Of a stretch of DNA of 62,581 nucleotides, positions 26,286 to 35,526 are shown piece by piece. Position 1 is the stretch's first letter. Each line of letters starts with the position of its first letter. Source of the DNA: Pseudomonadota bacterium (GTDB taxonomy: Bacteria; Desulfobacterota; JAPLJL01). Location: NCBI GenBank assembly GCA_026388655.1, contig JAPLJI010000054.1, forward strand, positions 1-62,581, written 5' to 3'. Both the position numbers and the translations under genes were made by a program. Below the pieces are notes generated by a model. It had not been told where the DNA came from, ran no database searches, and saw only the letters and a list, made by a program, of their open reading frames with translations.

Positions 26286-26339
26286 ATTGACGATTGTCCC
26301 TCGCAAGACCTCGGGATAAATAGATTGACGAATTATAAA
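26286..26339. repeat. 54-bp dispersed repeat, copy 2
   Basis: The same unit as at 18637-18690, in the 161-base spacer upstream of tldD. Degenerate CGTCAATCGTC words surround it. Confidence 0.8.
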
Positions 26340-26415
26340 CCCACGTCAATCGTCATTTCCCTTGGTTTCTTTGGTTTTCACTCTACAATCGTCATTCGTC
26401 AATCGTCAATTTTTC

Positions 26416-27441
26416 TTAGGTTTTCAGGATTACCCTGATCGCATCCAGCTCCGGGATGCCGTCGGCGAGAAGCTCGATCCCCTCCGGTCCGCTCGCTCCC
26501 AGGCCGAGCTCGATCGCCCGCCTGATCATGACCTGGTTCCAGACACTCACGTCCTGGATCCGGGCCTCGGTCCCCAGGTATTTCAGGAGCGAAAGCCCGA
26601 AGACGTCGCAGGCGACCGGGTCACGCGAAGCGATGATCAGGCCGGGATCCCGCACGTCCCCCTCGTGCGGACCCTCGGTGACAAAAACCTTGGTGGCGTC
26701 CATAACGTAAAGGTCGGCCCGGACCGCGAGATGGATCTCGGCGATCATGCTCCCGAATTTGGGTTCCAGCGCCAGTAAATGCAGTTTGAACTGCCGGTCG
26801 GCGGGGGAGGTGATCCCCACCCAGTTTTTCAGGGCCATGGTGAAATAGGCAATCCGGTGGGTCTTGGCCACCGGCATGCTGATGACATGATCCACCTGCT
26901 GGATCAGGGCGGGGATCGAAAACCCCTGCGTCCAGTTCTCAGCCCCGGCGGGATTGACCTGCACCCACTCGCCGTCGTCAAAGGGAATGACCTCGGCCCC
27001 GGCATCCCGGGCAACATCGCCGATCCCCGTCACATTCAGGATCTTGGTGGTCGGGTCGATATACCAGCTCCGGTCGGAAAGAATGACCCGGCCCGGGTCT
27101 TTCTCCTTGACCAGGCCGATCATGGCGGAGACCACCTCCGGGTTGGTGGTGGCGGGAAAAGGATCGGGGGAGTTGAGATTGGGCTTGAGCAGAACCGTCT
27201 GGCCCGGCTGGATGAAATCCAGACCCCCGGAAAGCTCCACCGCCCGCCGGACCGAGTCGGCCACGGTAGTCTTCCGGACGGCGGCGACGATCGACTTGGC
27301 CTGGACGGCTTCCTGGCCCCCGCCCCCGCAGCCGGAAAGCAGGGTGGGAAGGTGCGAGGAGAGCCAGAGCCCGCCCGCGGCCGTCCCGGCCTTCTTGATG
27401 AACTGCCGCCGGGTGAACTTATGTGGGAATCCTTTACCCAT
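26416..27441 (-). CDS. Tat-exported DUF362 protein
   Basis: 341 residues from the ATG at 27441; TTG and GTG codons just upstream are alternatives. The N-terminus has a twin-arginine signal (TRRQFIKKAG) and a Cys at the end of a hydrophobic stretch (LLSGCGGGG) that could be a lipobox. The DUF362 domain (about 50-320) has LLKPNLNSPDPFPATTNPEV and SMPVAKTHRIAYFTMALKNW. Tat export suggests it folds with a cofactor before export. Its start lies 14 bases from a 134-bp repeat. Function of the family is unknown. Confidence 0.9.
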   Translation of the reverse strand: MGKGFPHKFTRRQFIKKAGTAAGGLWLSSHLPTLLSGCGGGGQEAVQAKSIVAAVRKTTVADSVRRAVELSGGLDFIQPGQTVLLKPNLNSPDPFPATTNPEVVSAMIGLVKEKDPGRVILSDRSWYIDPTTKILNVTGIGDVARDAGAEVIPFDDGEWVQVNPAGAENWTQGFSIPALIQQVDHVISMPVAKTHRIAYFTMALKNWVGITSPADRQFKLHLLALEPKFGSMIAEIHLAVRADLYVMDATKVFVTEGPHEGDVRDPGLIIASRDPVACDVFGLSLLKYLGTEARIQDVSVWNQVMIRRAIELGLGASGPEGIELLADGIPELDAIRVILKT

Positions 27442-27454
27442 CACCAATATTAAT

Positions 27455-27588
27455 GTAGGGGCGGCCCGGAGTTTATCCTGAGCAAATTCGAAGGGTTGCC
27501 GCCCGAGAAGGGAGCCAGTCCCTCGATTTCACTCGGGATAAATGAAATGGTTTATCCTGAAGGGACTCATCCTGAAGGGCTCCCCTAC
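27455..27588. repeat. 134-bp GTAGGGG-ended repeat, copy 2
   Basis: It runs from GTAGGGGCGGC to GCTCCCCTAC, the same length and layout as 13931-14064. Here it is flanked by AAT on both sides, a possible 3-bp target duplication. The adjacent spacer to 27717 carries a TTCACTTCGTTCAGAATGAC word, related to sequence near 61565, and a CTGTTGGTCTGTTGGTCT tandem. Confidence 0.8.
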
Positions 27589-27717
27589 AATTTAGATTCT
27601 TCACTTCGTTCAGAATGACAGAAATTTCTCCGCGCTCACTGTTCCCTGCTCGCTTCTGATTTACCGGGCGGGACGCCCAGCCTCTTGTCGTTTTGCTGGT
27701 CTGTTGGTCTGTTGGTC

Positions 27718-28923
27718 TTATATCCTGGGTTTGTATCCCGGACCGGAGATCTTGGGAAAAACCTGGTTTAAAAGCCGGCCGGCGCCCAGGGAAAGCCTCG
27801 GGATCCAGGTGCCCTCGTAGCCCTTGAGCTCGAAGTAGCGGTCCACGGCAAAATCCACCGGGCCCCCCGCCGGGGGTTTGTAGTTGGGCCTCTCCTTCAT
27901 CGATACCCCCCGGTTCTTGTCGCACTTGTAGACACACACCCCGCAGCCGATACAGCGCATCAGGTTGACCTCGGCCTTCTTGTTTTCAACCTTGATCGCG
28001 TTCATCGGGCAGAATTTGACGCAGGTGCCGCAACCCTTGCATTTCGCCTGATCCACCTCCGCCTCGAAATGGCTCTGGACCACGATGGTGGGGATGTTGA
28101 ACTCGGTCAGGATCCGGAGGGCCCCGCAGCAGTCGCCGCAGCAGGAGCACATCTGCATCGGGTCGGCCAGGTTGTCCACCATGTTGACCAGTCCCGCGTC
28201 GGCCGCCCGGGCCTTGGTTTCCAGGAATTCCTTCTTGTCCACCCGCCGGGCCCAGCCCTTCTCCACCGCGATGTCCGCGAGCAGGCCCATGCCCCCGCAG
28301 ACATCCTTGGGCTTGCCGCACCATTTCCCCATCAGGTCGGCTTGGTGGCGGCAGGCGCAAACGTTAACCCGGCAAAAACTTTTGTTCCGGTCGATGATCT
28401 CGGAGTAAATATCGGTGTCGAGCGCCAGGACGTTGAGCCCGGGGGTCCGGTCGATCGCCTTTTCAATCGATATGACCCGGCCGAACCGCAATTCCTTGCC
28501 CTCGACGCGGGGCTTGAGCCAGGTGAAGAACTCCGCGTAAAATTCCTCGAAGAGGCGGGCGAATTCCCGGGAATACTCCCCCTTCTCCCCCCGGCTGACC
28601 ACCATCTGGGCCTCGAAGATCCCGGGGGCGAGCCCCATGAACCCGTAAACCTGCAGTCCCTTGACCTTAAGCCCGAGGATCAGGGCCCGGTCCGAGAGGG
28701 ACTTGAGAATCGGCTCGACCTCGGCCACCGGGCGATTCACCTTCCGGGCGACCGCCCGGGCGGTGGTGCCGAGGAAGCTCAGCTTCTCCACGATCTCCGC
28801 CTCCTCCTCCGTGAAAAGAAAGGTGACGATCTTGAGGAGGGAATCGGGGACGATGACGTCTTCCCAGGATTTTTTGAAAACAAACTTTTCCGCGAGCCTT
28901 TGATACGCCGGGCTTACCTGCAT
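27718..28923 (-). CDS. Cysteine-rich 4Fe-4S protein with N-terminal helical domain
   Basis: 401 residues from the ATG at 28923, which has GAGGTG 3 bases upstream; a GTG at 28929 is an alternative. The N-terminus resembles a winged-helix-like segment (FTEEEAEIVEKLSFLGTTAR). Then come CRVNVCACRHQ, GKWCGKPKDVCGG, the run CSCCGDCC, and a ferredoxin with CKGCGTCVKFCP and CIGCGVCVYKC. This shares its core order with the 20195 protein. It is probably a cytoplasmic redox protein with extra clusters. Function unknown. Confidence 0.87.
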   Translation of the reverse strand: MQVSPAYQRLAEKFVFKKSWEDVIVPDSLLKIVTFLFTEEEAEIVEKLSFLGTTARAVARKVNRPVAEVEPILKSLSDRALILGLKVKGLQVYGFMGLAPGIFEAQMVVSRGEKGEYSREFARLFEEFYAEFFTWLKPRVEGKELRFGRVISIEKAIDRTPGLNVLALDTDIYSEIIDRNKSFCRVNVCACRHQADLMGKWCGKPKDVCGGMGLLADIAVEKGWARRVDKKEFLETKARAADAGLVNMVDNLADPMQMCSCCGDCCGALRILTEFNIPTIVVQSHFEAEVDQAKCKGCGTCVKFCPMNAIKVENKKAEVNLMRCIGCGVCVYKCDKNRGVSMKERPNYKPPAGGPVDFAVDRYFELKGYEGTWIPRLSLGAGRLLNQVFPKISGPGYKPRI

Positions 28924-29055
28924 GCTCACCTCTTTTTTTGAGACCCTTTAATATTATTCCATACGGGTCCCGCTTTTGAAAGGAATCCGCCCCCGTTCCT
29001 CGCCGGTGCAAGACCGCGGGGGAACTTTCTCAAAAGTATCCTTAAGCTTTGGGTT

Positions 29056-29123
29056 GTCATTCCTGCGAAAACAGGAATCTAGACAAATAAAAAAACTGGA
29101 TTCCGCATCAAGTGCGGAATGAC
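29056..29123. repeat. Paired dRS3-like palindromic repeat, copy 2
   Basis: 68 bp: GTCATTCCTGCGAAAACAGG... joined through an AT spacer to CTGGATTCCGCATC...GGAATGAC. The layout is the same as at 6605. It is followed by a short GCAAAACCACGG / CCGTGGTTTTGC-type hairpin region. No gene lies in 28930-29166. Confidence 0.8.
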
Positions 29124-29166
29124 GGAAATAAGGTAACCCCGTGGCAAAACCACGGGGAATTGCAAG

Positions 29167-29583
29167 TTAAAATTTGATGAAGCTTTTCGGCTCGAGGTTG
29201 GTCTCGAAGGTCCAAAAGTAGGCCTGGCCGTGGGGGATCCGGAGGATGATGAAGTTGGGGTTATCCGGGCTCTGGATCATCTTCTTTAAAAACGGCCGGT
29301 CGTTGAAGATGCGTTCCCGGATTTTCGGGTCGTTCACGAACTCGATCTTCCCCGCCACCCGGAGCATCCGGTCACCTTTCGGGGTGAGGAAGCAAACCTC
29401 GACCTGGGGGTTCTTCTGGAGCTGGCCGTACATCTCCTTCATCCTCCCGATCTGAAGGTAGAACCCGGTTTCATCGGCGTGGCAGAAGAGGAGCGCCCGC
29501 ACCCGGGGCTGGTCGCCTTCCGCGGTGGCTAGGTGGCAGATCTTGTTCTCGTTGGCGAAATTCCGGCAATCACTGAGGTCCAT
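29167..29583 (-). CDS. Pyridoxamine 5'-phosphate oxidase-like flavoprotein
   Basis: 138 residues from the ATG at 29583, chosen for GGGGAGG just upstream. It has the split-barrel flavin-binding pattern: HLATAEGDQPRVRALLF, MYGQLQKNPQVEVCFLTP and LRVAGKIEFV. These bind FMN or F420 and reduce or oxidise small molecules. The start overlaps the RND gene end by 14 bases, so it is co-transcribed with the efflux operon and may modify a toxic substrate before export; that link is inferred. Confidence 0.85.
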   Translation of the reverse strand: MDLSDCRNFANENKICHLATAEGDQPRVRALLFCHADETGFYLQIGRMKEMYGQLQKNPQVEVCFLTPKGDRMLRVAGKIEFVNDPKIRERIFNDRPFLKKMIQSPDNPNFIILRIPHGQAYFWTFETNLEPKSFIKF

Positions 29584-32500
29584 TTTCCTCCCCCTTTCCA
29601 AACCGTTTTTTAATCCTCTGGGTGAGCGATTCCACGATCAGGAAGAGCGCCGGGATCGTGTACATCGTGAAGAAGGCGGAGATCCCGATCCCCCCGATGG
29701 AGGTCACCGCGATCGGGCGCATGAACTCCGAGCCCGAGCCCTTGGGGAGCTGGGGCAGGATCCCCACGATCACCGCCAGCGTGGTCATCAGCACCGCCCG
29801 GAACTTGACGATGGAGGCGTCCTGCACGCAGAAGACGAGGTCGCCGGCCTTGTTCCGCATGTTCTCCATCGCGTAGTCGATGATCAGAATGGCGTTATTG
29901 ACCACGATCCCCACCAGCATGACGATGGCCATCATCGACATCAGATTGAAGCTGGTTCCGGAGAAGAAGAGGGCCACGATCACCCCCACCAGCCCGAGGG
30001 GGACGGTGGCCATGATCGTGATGGGATGGATCATCGAATCCAGGATCGCCGCGAGGAGCATGTAGGTGAGGATGACCGCCAGGATAAAGGCGAACACAAT
30101 GTTGGAGCTGGTCTCTTCCTGCATCTGCACGTTGCGCCCGAACTTGTAGTAATACCCCGGCGGGAACTTAAAATCCTTCAGTTTCTGCTGGATCAGGGGC
30201 ACGTTCTCCGTCTGGGACTTGTTGGAGAGGTAACCCTGGAGCGTGATCACCCGCGCCTTTTCCTTCCGTTCCAGGCTCGCGATCCCACGGGCGCGCTTGA
30301 AGGTTCCCAGCGTGGAAAGCGGCACCTGGCCCTTCGTGGTCGGTACCCGGTAGGTCTTCAAATCCTGCACCGAGTTCCGGTCGGGCTCCGCCAGGCGGAC
30401 CTTGACCTCGTATTCCTCCCCGCCCATCCGGAGAACCCCGGCCTTCTCCCCCTCGATCGAATCGCGGAGGGTGAGCCCGAGGGCCACGTTGGGAACCCCG
30501 TACTTCGAGCGCCGGTAGGCGTCGGGAATGAAATGCACCTCGTCCTTGGGCTCGCGGTAGGTGTTGAAAACCGCCCGGAAATTCCCGGTGGCCATGATCG
30601 CCTCCCGGACCTCCCGGGAGATCCCGGCCAGCACCTGGTAGTCGGGCCCGTAGACCTCCACGTCGATATCGGCCTGCGAGCCGGCGTGCTTCTCCCCCAT
30701 CACCACGATCTCCGCCCCCGGGATTTTAGCCAGGGAGGGCTGGAGGGTGTACATGATTTCCTTGTCCGAGCGGGTCCGCTTCATCTTGTCGATCAGCCTG
30801 ACCCTGACATCGATCTCGTCGAAGCCGACATCGCGCCCCCCCGCCCGGGCGGTGTAATCGAGCATCTCGTTAGGGATCTCGGCCCGGATCACCCTTTCGA
30901 TCTCGGAAAGCATCTGGGCGGCCGCGGTTTCCGTGGCCCCCTTGGGGAGCTGGGCCGTGACCGTAAACAGGTTCTGGTCACCCTGGGGGAAGAATTCTCC
31001 GCCTACGAACTTCATCAGGAAAAAAGAGGAGAAGAAAATCAGCAGGGTGATTGCGCTGGTCCAGTAGGGATGGCGGAGGGCCGGCGCGAGGGAGCGGGCA
31101 TAGCGGCCCTGGACGAACTGCAGGCCTCGGTCGAACCAGAGGAGGGGAATGTGGAGGAAACGGAAAAAGCCGGTTTCGCCCCCCTTCTTCTTCTCCTTGA
31201 TCAGATGGGCCGCGAGCATGGGGGTGAGGGAGAAGGAGGCGAAGATCGAGAAAGCCGTGGCGTAGACCACGGTCAGCCCGAACTGGTAGAAGAACATCCC
31301 CACGATCCCGCCCATGAAGGCGATCGGGGCGAAGACCACCACGTTGGTGCCGGCCGAGGCGATCACCGCCACCAGCACCCCCTGGGTGCCGATCACCGCG
31401 GCCTCCCGGGGACCCTTCCCTTTCTCAATGAAGCGCGTGATGTTCTCCAACACCACGATCGCGTTGGCCACCAGGGCCCCGATGGAAACACCCAGGGCGG
31501 AGAGGGTCATGACGTTGATCGTGAATTTGGAGAAGCCCATGAGCATGAAGGCCGAGATGATCGAGGTGGGGATGACCACCGCGGCCACGAAGGTGACCCG
31601 GATGTCGCGGAGGAAGATCCAGAGCAGGAGGGCGCAGAGGAGGATGCCCTGGATGATGTTATTGAGCGCGTCCCGGACCGCGTTGCGGATGTAGGTGGAG
31701 GCGTCGTCGGCGACCACAATGTCCGTTCCCTCGGGCAGGAGCTTCCGGATCTCCTTGATCTTCCGGTAGGTGCCGTCGGCTACCGCGATGGTGTTTCCGT
31801 CGGAGCGCTTGTAGACGTCGAGGAGCACGGCGTTCTCGCCCGTGTAATGGACGAGCGAGTTGACCTCCTCGCTCCCGTCCTCCACCCGGGCCACGTCCGA
31901 GAGGCGGATCACGCTCCCCCGGTAGGGCACCGGGAAGGTCAGGTTGGCGATTTCTTTGGGGGTGCGGGACTCGCCTTTAAAACGGACCCCGATCTCGCGG
32001 GTCTTCTGCTTCAGGTTCCCCGCAGGGATATCGAGGTTCTGCTGGCCGACCACCTGGAGGAGGTCGAGGACCGAGATCCCATACTGGGCCAACCGGTCCA
32101 GCCGGGCCCAGACGTTGATCTGGCGCTTGGCTCCGCCGATGACGTCCACCTTGGCCACCCCCGAGACCTGCCCGAAGAGGTTCTTGAGCTTCTTGTCGGC
32201 GAGTTCGTAGAGCTCGGTGCTGGAGAGATTCCGCGACCGGAGAGCGAGTTTGACCACCGGGATGCTCAGGGGATCGAACTTGGCGATCACCGGGTCCTCG
32301 GCGGCCTCGGGAAAATCGCGCTTGATCTGCTCGACCTTGTCCTTCACCTCCAGGGCCTTGATGTTGATGTCCACCCCCAGGTTGAACTCCACGATCGTCC
32401 AGGCGTAGCCTTCGTAGACCCGCGAGGTGATTTGCTTGATGTCGGAGATGTTGGAGACCTCGTCCTCGATTTTCCGGACCATCTGGCTCTCGAGTTCCTC

Positions 32501-32668
32501 CGGCCCGGCCCCGGGGTAAACCGAGATGATCTGGGCGAGGGGGAAGTTGAGCTCGGGGAAGAGGTCCACCACCATCCGCCGGTAGCCCACGAACCCGAGG
32601 ACCACAAAGACGGAAACCGCCATGATGGTGGTGACCGGACGACGGACGAATGAGTCAATCCAACCCAA
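29570..32668 (-). CDS. RND efflux pump inner-membrane subunit
   Basis: 1032 residues, AcrB-like, twelve membrane helices and two large periplasmic loops. It opens with DSFVRRPVTTIMAVSVF. At TM4 the motif reads GALVANAIVVLEN, where AcrB has GLLVDDAIVVVEN: both proton-relay Asp are replaced (Ala and Asn). At TM10 the motif is GIVVNNAILIIDY, with Asn where AcrB has Lys. The rest of the fold looks intact. Substrate is unknown. Order: TolC, MFP, RND, flavoprotein, under a TetR regulator. Confidence 0.92.
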   Translation of the reverse strand: MGWIDSFVRRPVTTIMAVSVFVVLGFVGYRRMVVDLFPELNFPLAQIISVYPGAGPEELESQMVRKIEDEVSNISDIKQITSRVYEGYAWTIVEFNLGVDINIKALEVKDKVEQIKRDFPEAAEDPVIAKFDPLSIPVVKLALRSRNLSSTELYELADKKLKNLFGQVSGVAKVDVIGGAKRQINVWARLDRLAQYGISVLDLLQVVGQQNLDIPAGNLKQKTREIGVRFKGESRTPKEIANLTFPVPYRGSVIRLSDVARVEDGSEEVNSLVHYTGENAVLLDVYKRSDGNTIAVADGTYRKIKEIRKLLPEGTDIVVADDASTYIRNAVRDALNNIIQGILLCALLLWIFLRDIRVTFVAAVVIPTSIISAFMLMGFSKFTINVMTLSALGVSIGALVANAIVVLENITRFIEKGKGPREAAVIGTQGVLVAVIASAGTNVVVFAPIAFMGGIVGMFFYQFGLTVVYATAFSIFASFSLTPMLAAHLIKEKKKGGETGFFRFLHIPLLWFDRGLQFVQGRYARSLAPALRHPYWTSAITLLIFFSSFFLMKFVGGEFFPQGDQNLFTVTAQLPKGATETAAAQMLSEIERVIRAEIPNEMLDYTARAGGRDVGFDEIDVRVRLIDKMKRTRSDKEIMYTLQPSLAKIPGAEIVVMGEKHAGSQADIDVEVYGPDYQVLAGISREVREAIMATGNFRAVFNTYREPKDEVHFIPDAYRRSKYGVPNVALGLTLRDSIEGEKAGVLRMGGEEYEVKVRLAEPDRNSVQDLKTYRVPTTKGQVPLSTLGTFKRARGIASLERKEKARVITLQGYLSNKSQTENVPLIQQKLKDFKFPPGYYYKFGRNVQMQEETSSNIVFAFILAVILTYMLLAAILDSMIHPITIMATVPLGLVGVIVALFFSGTSFNLMSMMAIVMLVGIVVNNAILIIDYAMENMRNKAGDLVFCVQDASIVKFRAVLMTTLAVIVGILPQLPKGSGSEFMRPIAVTSIGGIGISAFFTMYTIPALFLIVESLTQRIKKRFGKGEENGPQ

Positions 32669-33017
32669 TGGCTATCTCCCGATTAGCAATAACCAATAAC
32701 CAAGTTCCAATTACCAAACAAATTCCAATGACCAAAATCAAAAAATATTTTCACCCTCTCCTCTCCGAGCCGTAGGCTCCTACGAGCCGGAGGCCCCACC
32801 CTCCCCCATCCAGGGGGAGGGAAATTCTTGCCGCGAATCTTCTAAGTCTCCCCTCCCTTGGCGTGCCCCGCCAAAGGCGGGGAGGGGAGGGGATGAAGGG
32901 GAGGGTGACCAAATTTCCTCTGCCAAACATACGCTTTGCTCTCTGCCCTTTTACCTTTGACCTTTGAGCCTTGAGCTTTCACCTGCTCTTTACTCTATGC
33001 TCTCTGCCCTATGCTTA
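32669..33017. repeat. Repeat-bearing spacer between RND and MFP genes
   Basis: 349 bases with no gene. It has an AACCAATAACCAAGTTCCAA tract near 32690, a CCTCTCC...hairpin region, a GAGCCGTAGGCTCCTACGAG hairpin near 32780, and a CCCGCCAAAGGCGGGGAGGG segment near 32865, then reiterated CTTTGACC / CTTTACC words. Such a spacer inside a TolC-MFP-RND operon is unusual; it may carry processing or attenuation sites. Confidence 0.6.
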
Positions 33018-34103
33018 TTAGTTTTTCCCCTGCTCCTGAATCCTGAGCTTGGCCCCGTCCTTCAATTGACCCTGCCCGGAGAGCACCACCGGCCAGGCCG
33101 GGTTCAGGCCCTCCAGGGAGGAATAGTCGTCGTTTTCCGCCGCCACCCGCACGCTCACCTTGCGGGCGAGGTCGCCCTCAGCCTGGAAGACGCACTCGTT
33201 GCCCTCGGAATCGCGGAAGCGGGCGCGGGAATCCACCGCGGTGGCGTTATCCGCGGAGAAGATCCGGACCCCGACTGTTACGTAGGTGCCGATCTGAAGA
33301 TCGCGCCCCTCGTTATCGAGCGCCATCTCCAAGTCGAAAAGCCCGGTGTCGGGATTGGCCCCCAGGGAGACCCGCTCGATCTTTCCCCGGTGTTCCTTCC
33401 CGGGGGCGGTGACGAGCCGGACCGGCTGGCCGGCCCGGAGCTCGGCCACGTCGTGGTCGGAGACCGCGGCCACCACCCGCAGCTGGTCGAGGGCGGAAAC
33501 CATGGCCAGGGTCTTGTCCCGCTCACCCCGCTCGGCCCGCTCGACCCGCTCCCCTACCCGCGCGTAAAGCGCCATCAGCGTCCCGCCGATGGGGCTCGAG
33601 ATCTGGACCGAAGCGTCGGCCTGCTCCAGGTTGATCCGGGCCGATTCCATCGCGAGCCGGATCTTCTCCAGGATATCCGCGGAGATTCCGCCCGAATCGT
33701 AAAGGGCTTTATACCTTTCGTATTCCTTCCGGGCCTCCTCGTAAACCGAGCGCAGGAGCTTGCTCTGCGAGAAGTTCTTGGGATCGCTCTCATCCAAGAT
33801 GATGATGGGGGCATCCTTTTTCACCTCGTCGCCCACCTGGTAGCGGATGGACGCCACCCGGGCCGAAACCGGGGTGGAGATTAAAGCCTGGCGGTAGCCC
33901 TCGACCTTGCCCGGGATCTCCCGCCAGACCTCGAAGGGCCCGACCCGGACCGGGACCACCTCCACCGGGAAACCCTCCCGCATCTGAATGTCTTCGATCC
34001 CCTCGGGCTTTTTCTGTTCCTGGCCCTTGACCGCGGCGATCCGGGCGGCAATTCCCACCAGCACCGCCAATCCCAAAAGCACCGGGAAGATCCATTTCTT
34101 CAT
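33018..34103 (-). CDS. RND periplasmic adaptor (membrane fusion protein)
   Basis: 361 residues with an N-terminal signal/anchor helix (WIFPVLLGLAVLVGIAARIAA). Lipoyl/biotinyl halves (REIPGKVEGYRQALISTPVS and ASVQISSPIGGTLMALYARV) flank a hairpin, then a beta-barrel (LRVVAAVSDHDVAELRAGQP). It bridges the RND pump and TolC. Its ATG overlaps the TolC stop by 4 bases. The C-terminal membrane-proximal domain is present. Confidence 0.92.
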   Translation of the reverse strand: MKKWIFPVLLGLAVLVGIAARIAAVKGQEQKKPEGIEDIQMREGFPVEVVPVRVGPFEVWREIPGKVEGYRQALISTPVSARVASIRYQVGDEVKKDAPIIILDESDPKNFSQSKLLRSVYEEARKEYERYKALYDSGGISADILEKIRLAMESARINLEQADASVQISSPIGGTLMALYARVGERVERAERGERDKTLAMVSALDQLRVVAAVSDHDVAELRAGQPVRLVTAPGKEHRGKIERVSLGANPDTGLFDLEMALDNEGRDLQIGTYVTVGVRIFSADNATAVDSRARFRDSEGNECVFQAEGDLARKVSVRVAAENDDYSSLEGLNPAWPVVLSGQGQLKDGAKLRIQEQGKN

Positions 34104-35455
34104 GGCTGACTCCTTGGCATCTCGGTCGTGTAGCTTTGAATTTTATAAAGGTTAAGGTTCACGTCTTTCATGGTTTTCGAAAGCAGGAGCCGGGCCCGGG
34201 TCAGGGAAAGCTCGGCGTCCCGGAGCTCGGTCAGACTCCCGAGGCCCGACTGGTAGCGAAGCTGGGAGAGCCCGTAGGCCTTCTCGGCGAGCTGGACCAT
34301 TTCCCTCACCGCCTCGAGCTCCTTGAGGGAGGAAACATAAGCCAGGTAAGTATTCTCGAGATCGAGCTCGATCATCTTCCGTACCCGGGAAAGCTCGAGC
34401 CGGCTCTTGGTCACCTCCCGGAAGGCCTCGTTTTTCTTGGCGTTCTTCACCCCTCCCTCGTAGATGGGGACGGTCACCTGCACCCCGGCGACGATGGTCT
34501 GGTCAAAATCCTTCTTGTCGGTGAAAAACTTGTCCGAGTTGCCCGAATATTGATAGCTTCCGAAGGCCGCCACCAGGGGGAAGTAATCGGCCCGCTGGGC
34601 CCGGTAGAGGTTTTCGTTGACCTGGACCAGGTTTTCGAGCGCCCGGAGAGAAGGTTCCTGGCCGAGCATCTGGCCATGGATTTTTTCGTAATCGAGATCG
34701 GGAAAGGCTTCATTATAGGAATCGGTCAGGCTGATTTCCTCCGCGGGATCGATCCCGATGATTACCTTGAGATAGTTATGGGCGAGTTTCTGGCCGTTAC
34801 CCGCGTTGATCGCCTCGATCCGGCGGTTGTTCAGCTCCACCGCGTGCCCCATTACCTCGAATTCCGATCCCAGGCCGGATTTCTGCCTCTGGGTGATGAT
34901 CTCGTGGTCCTTGAGGGTATTTTCCAGGGAGACCCGGGTGATCTGCAGGGCCTCCCGGGCCAGGAGCGCGTTTAGGTAGGCCTCTTCCACCTGCAAGGTC
35001 ACGGCGCGCTCCTGCCGGGCGTAGTTATGTTCGGAAGCCGACCGGCCGGCCCGGGCCGCACGGTAATAGCTGGTCACCCTTCCGGAGCTGAAAAGCACCT
35101 GGGAGGCGGTGAGGCCGAAGGTGTGCTCGTTTTTGTACTTGGCCGGGTAATTATGGGGAACCAGTGAATAACCACCAGAACCGTCTGGAACGACGGTGTC
35201 GAAAACCGGGACGCCCATGATGTCGAAGTAGTGGCTGTAGTTGTAGGAGCCGCTCAGGGTCGGGAGGAAAGCCCCCCGGGCCTCCCGCACCCGGTCCCGG
35301 CCGGTCTCCCGGTCCTCGCGGGCCTTATTCAGCTCCTCGTTGTTGGCTTTGGCCATTTCGATGGCTTTCTCCAGGGAAAGCTCGATGGCGCCGTAGGCGG
35401 GGCGGACGACCGCCGCCAGAATAACAATGGATAAAAAAAGAAGAAGTTTTCTCAT
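34100..35455 (-). CDS. TolC-family outer membrane efflux protein
   Basis: 451 residues. A signal peptide (MRKLLLFLSIVILAAVVRPA then YGAIELSLEKAIEMA) is followed by the two-repeat OEP helical pattern (REARGAFLPTLSGSYNYS; YQSGLGSLTELRDAELSLTR). It would form the trimeric outer-membrane channel for the adjacent RND pump. It is the first structural gene of the operon, 71 bases after the TetR gene. Confidence 0.92.
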   Translation of the reverse strand: MRKLLLFLSIVILAAVVRPAYGAIELSLEKAIEMAKANNEELNKAREDRETGRDRVREARGAFLPTLSGSYNYSHYFDIMGVPVFDTVVPDGSGGYSLVPHNYPAKYKNEHTFGLTASQVLFSSGRVTSYYRAARAGRSASEHNYARQERAVTLQVEEAYLNALLAREALQITRVSLENTLKDHEIITQRQKSGLGSEFEVMGHAVELNNRRIEAINAGNGQKLAHNYLKVIIGIDPAEEISLTDSYNEAFPDLDYEKIHGQMLGQEPSLRALENLVQVNENLYRAQRADYFPLVAAFGSYQYSGNSDKFFTDKKDFDQTIVAGVQVTVPIYEGGVKNAKKNEAFREVTKSRLELSRVRKMIELDLENTYLAYVSSLKELEAVREMVQLAEKAYGLSQLRYQSGLGSLTELRDAELSLTRARLLLSKTMKDVNLNLYKIQSYTTEMPRSQP

Positions 35456-35526
35456 CTCCCTTTAACCTTTAATTCCAGGATTCCCCTCCAAAAAAGCGTT
35501 TCCGAGTCCCCGTAAGTATAAGGAGG

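Noticed and set aside
29525-32653. A 1042-codon plus-strand ORF opposite the RND gene
   Set aside because: It is an antisense shadow with His/Asp/Gly-rich low-complexity translation caused by the high GC codon use of the real gene.
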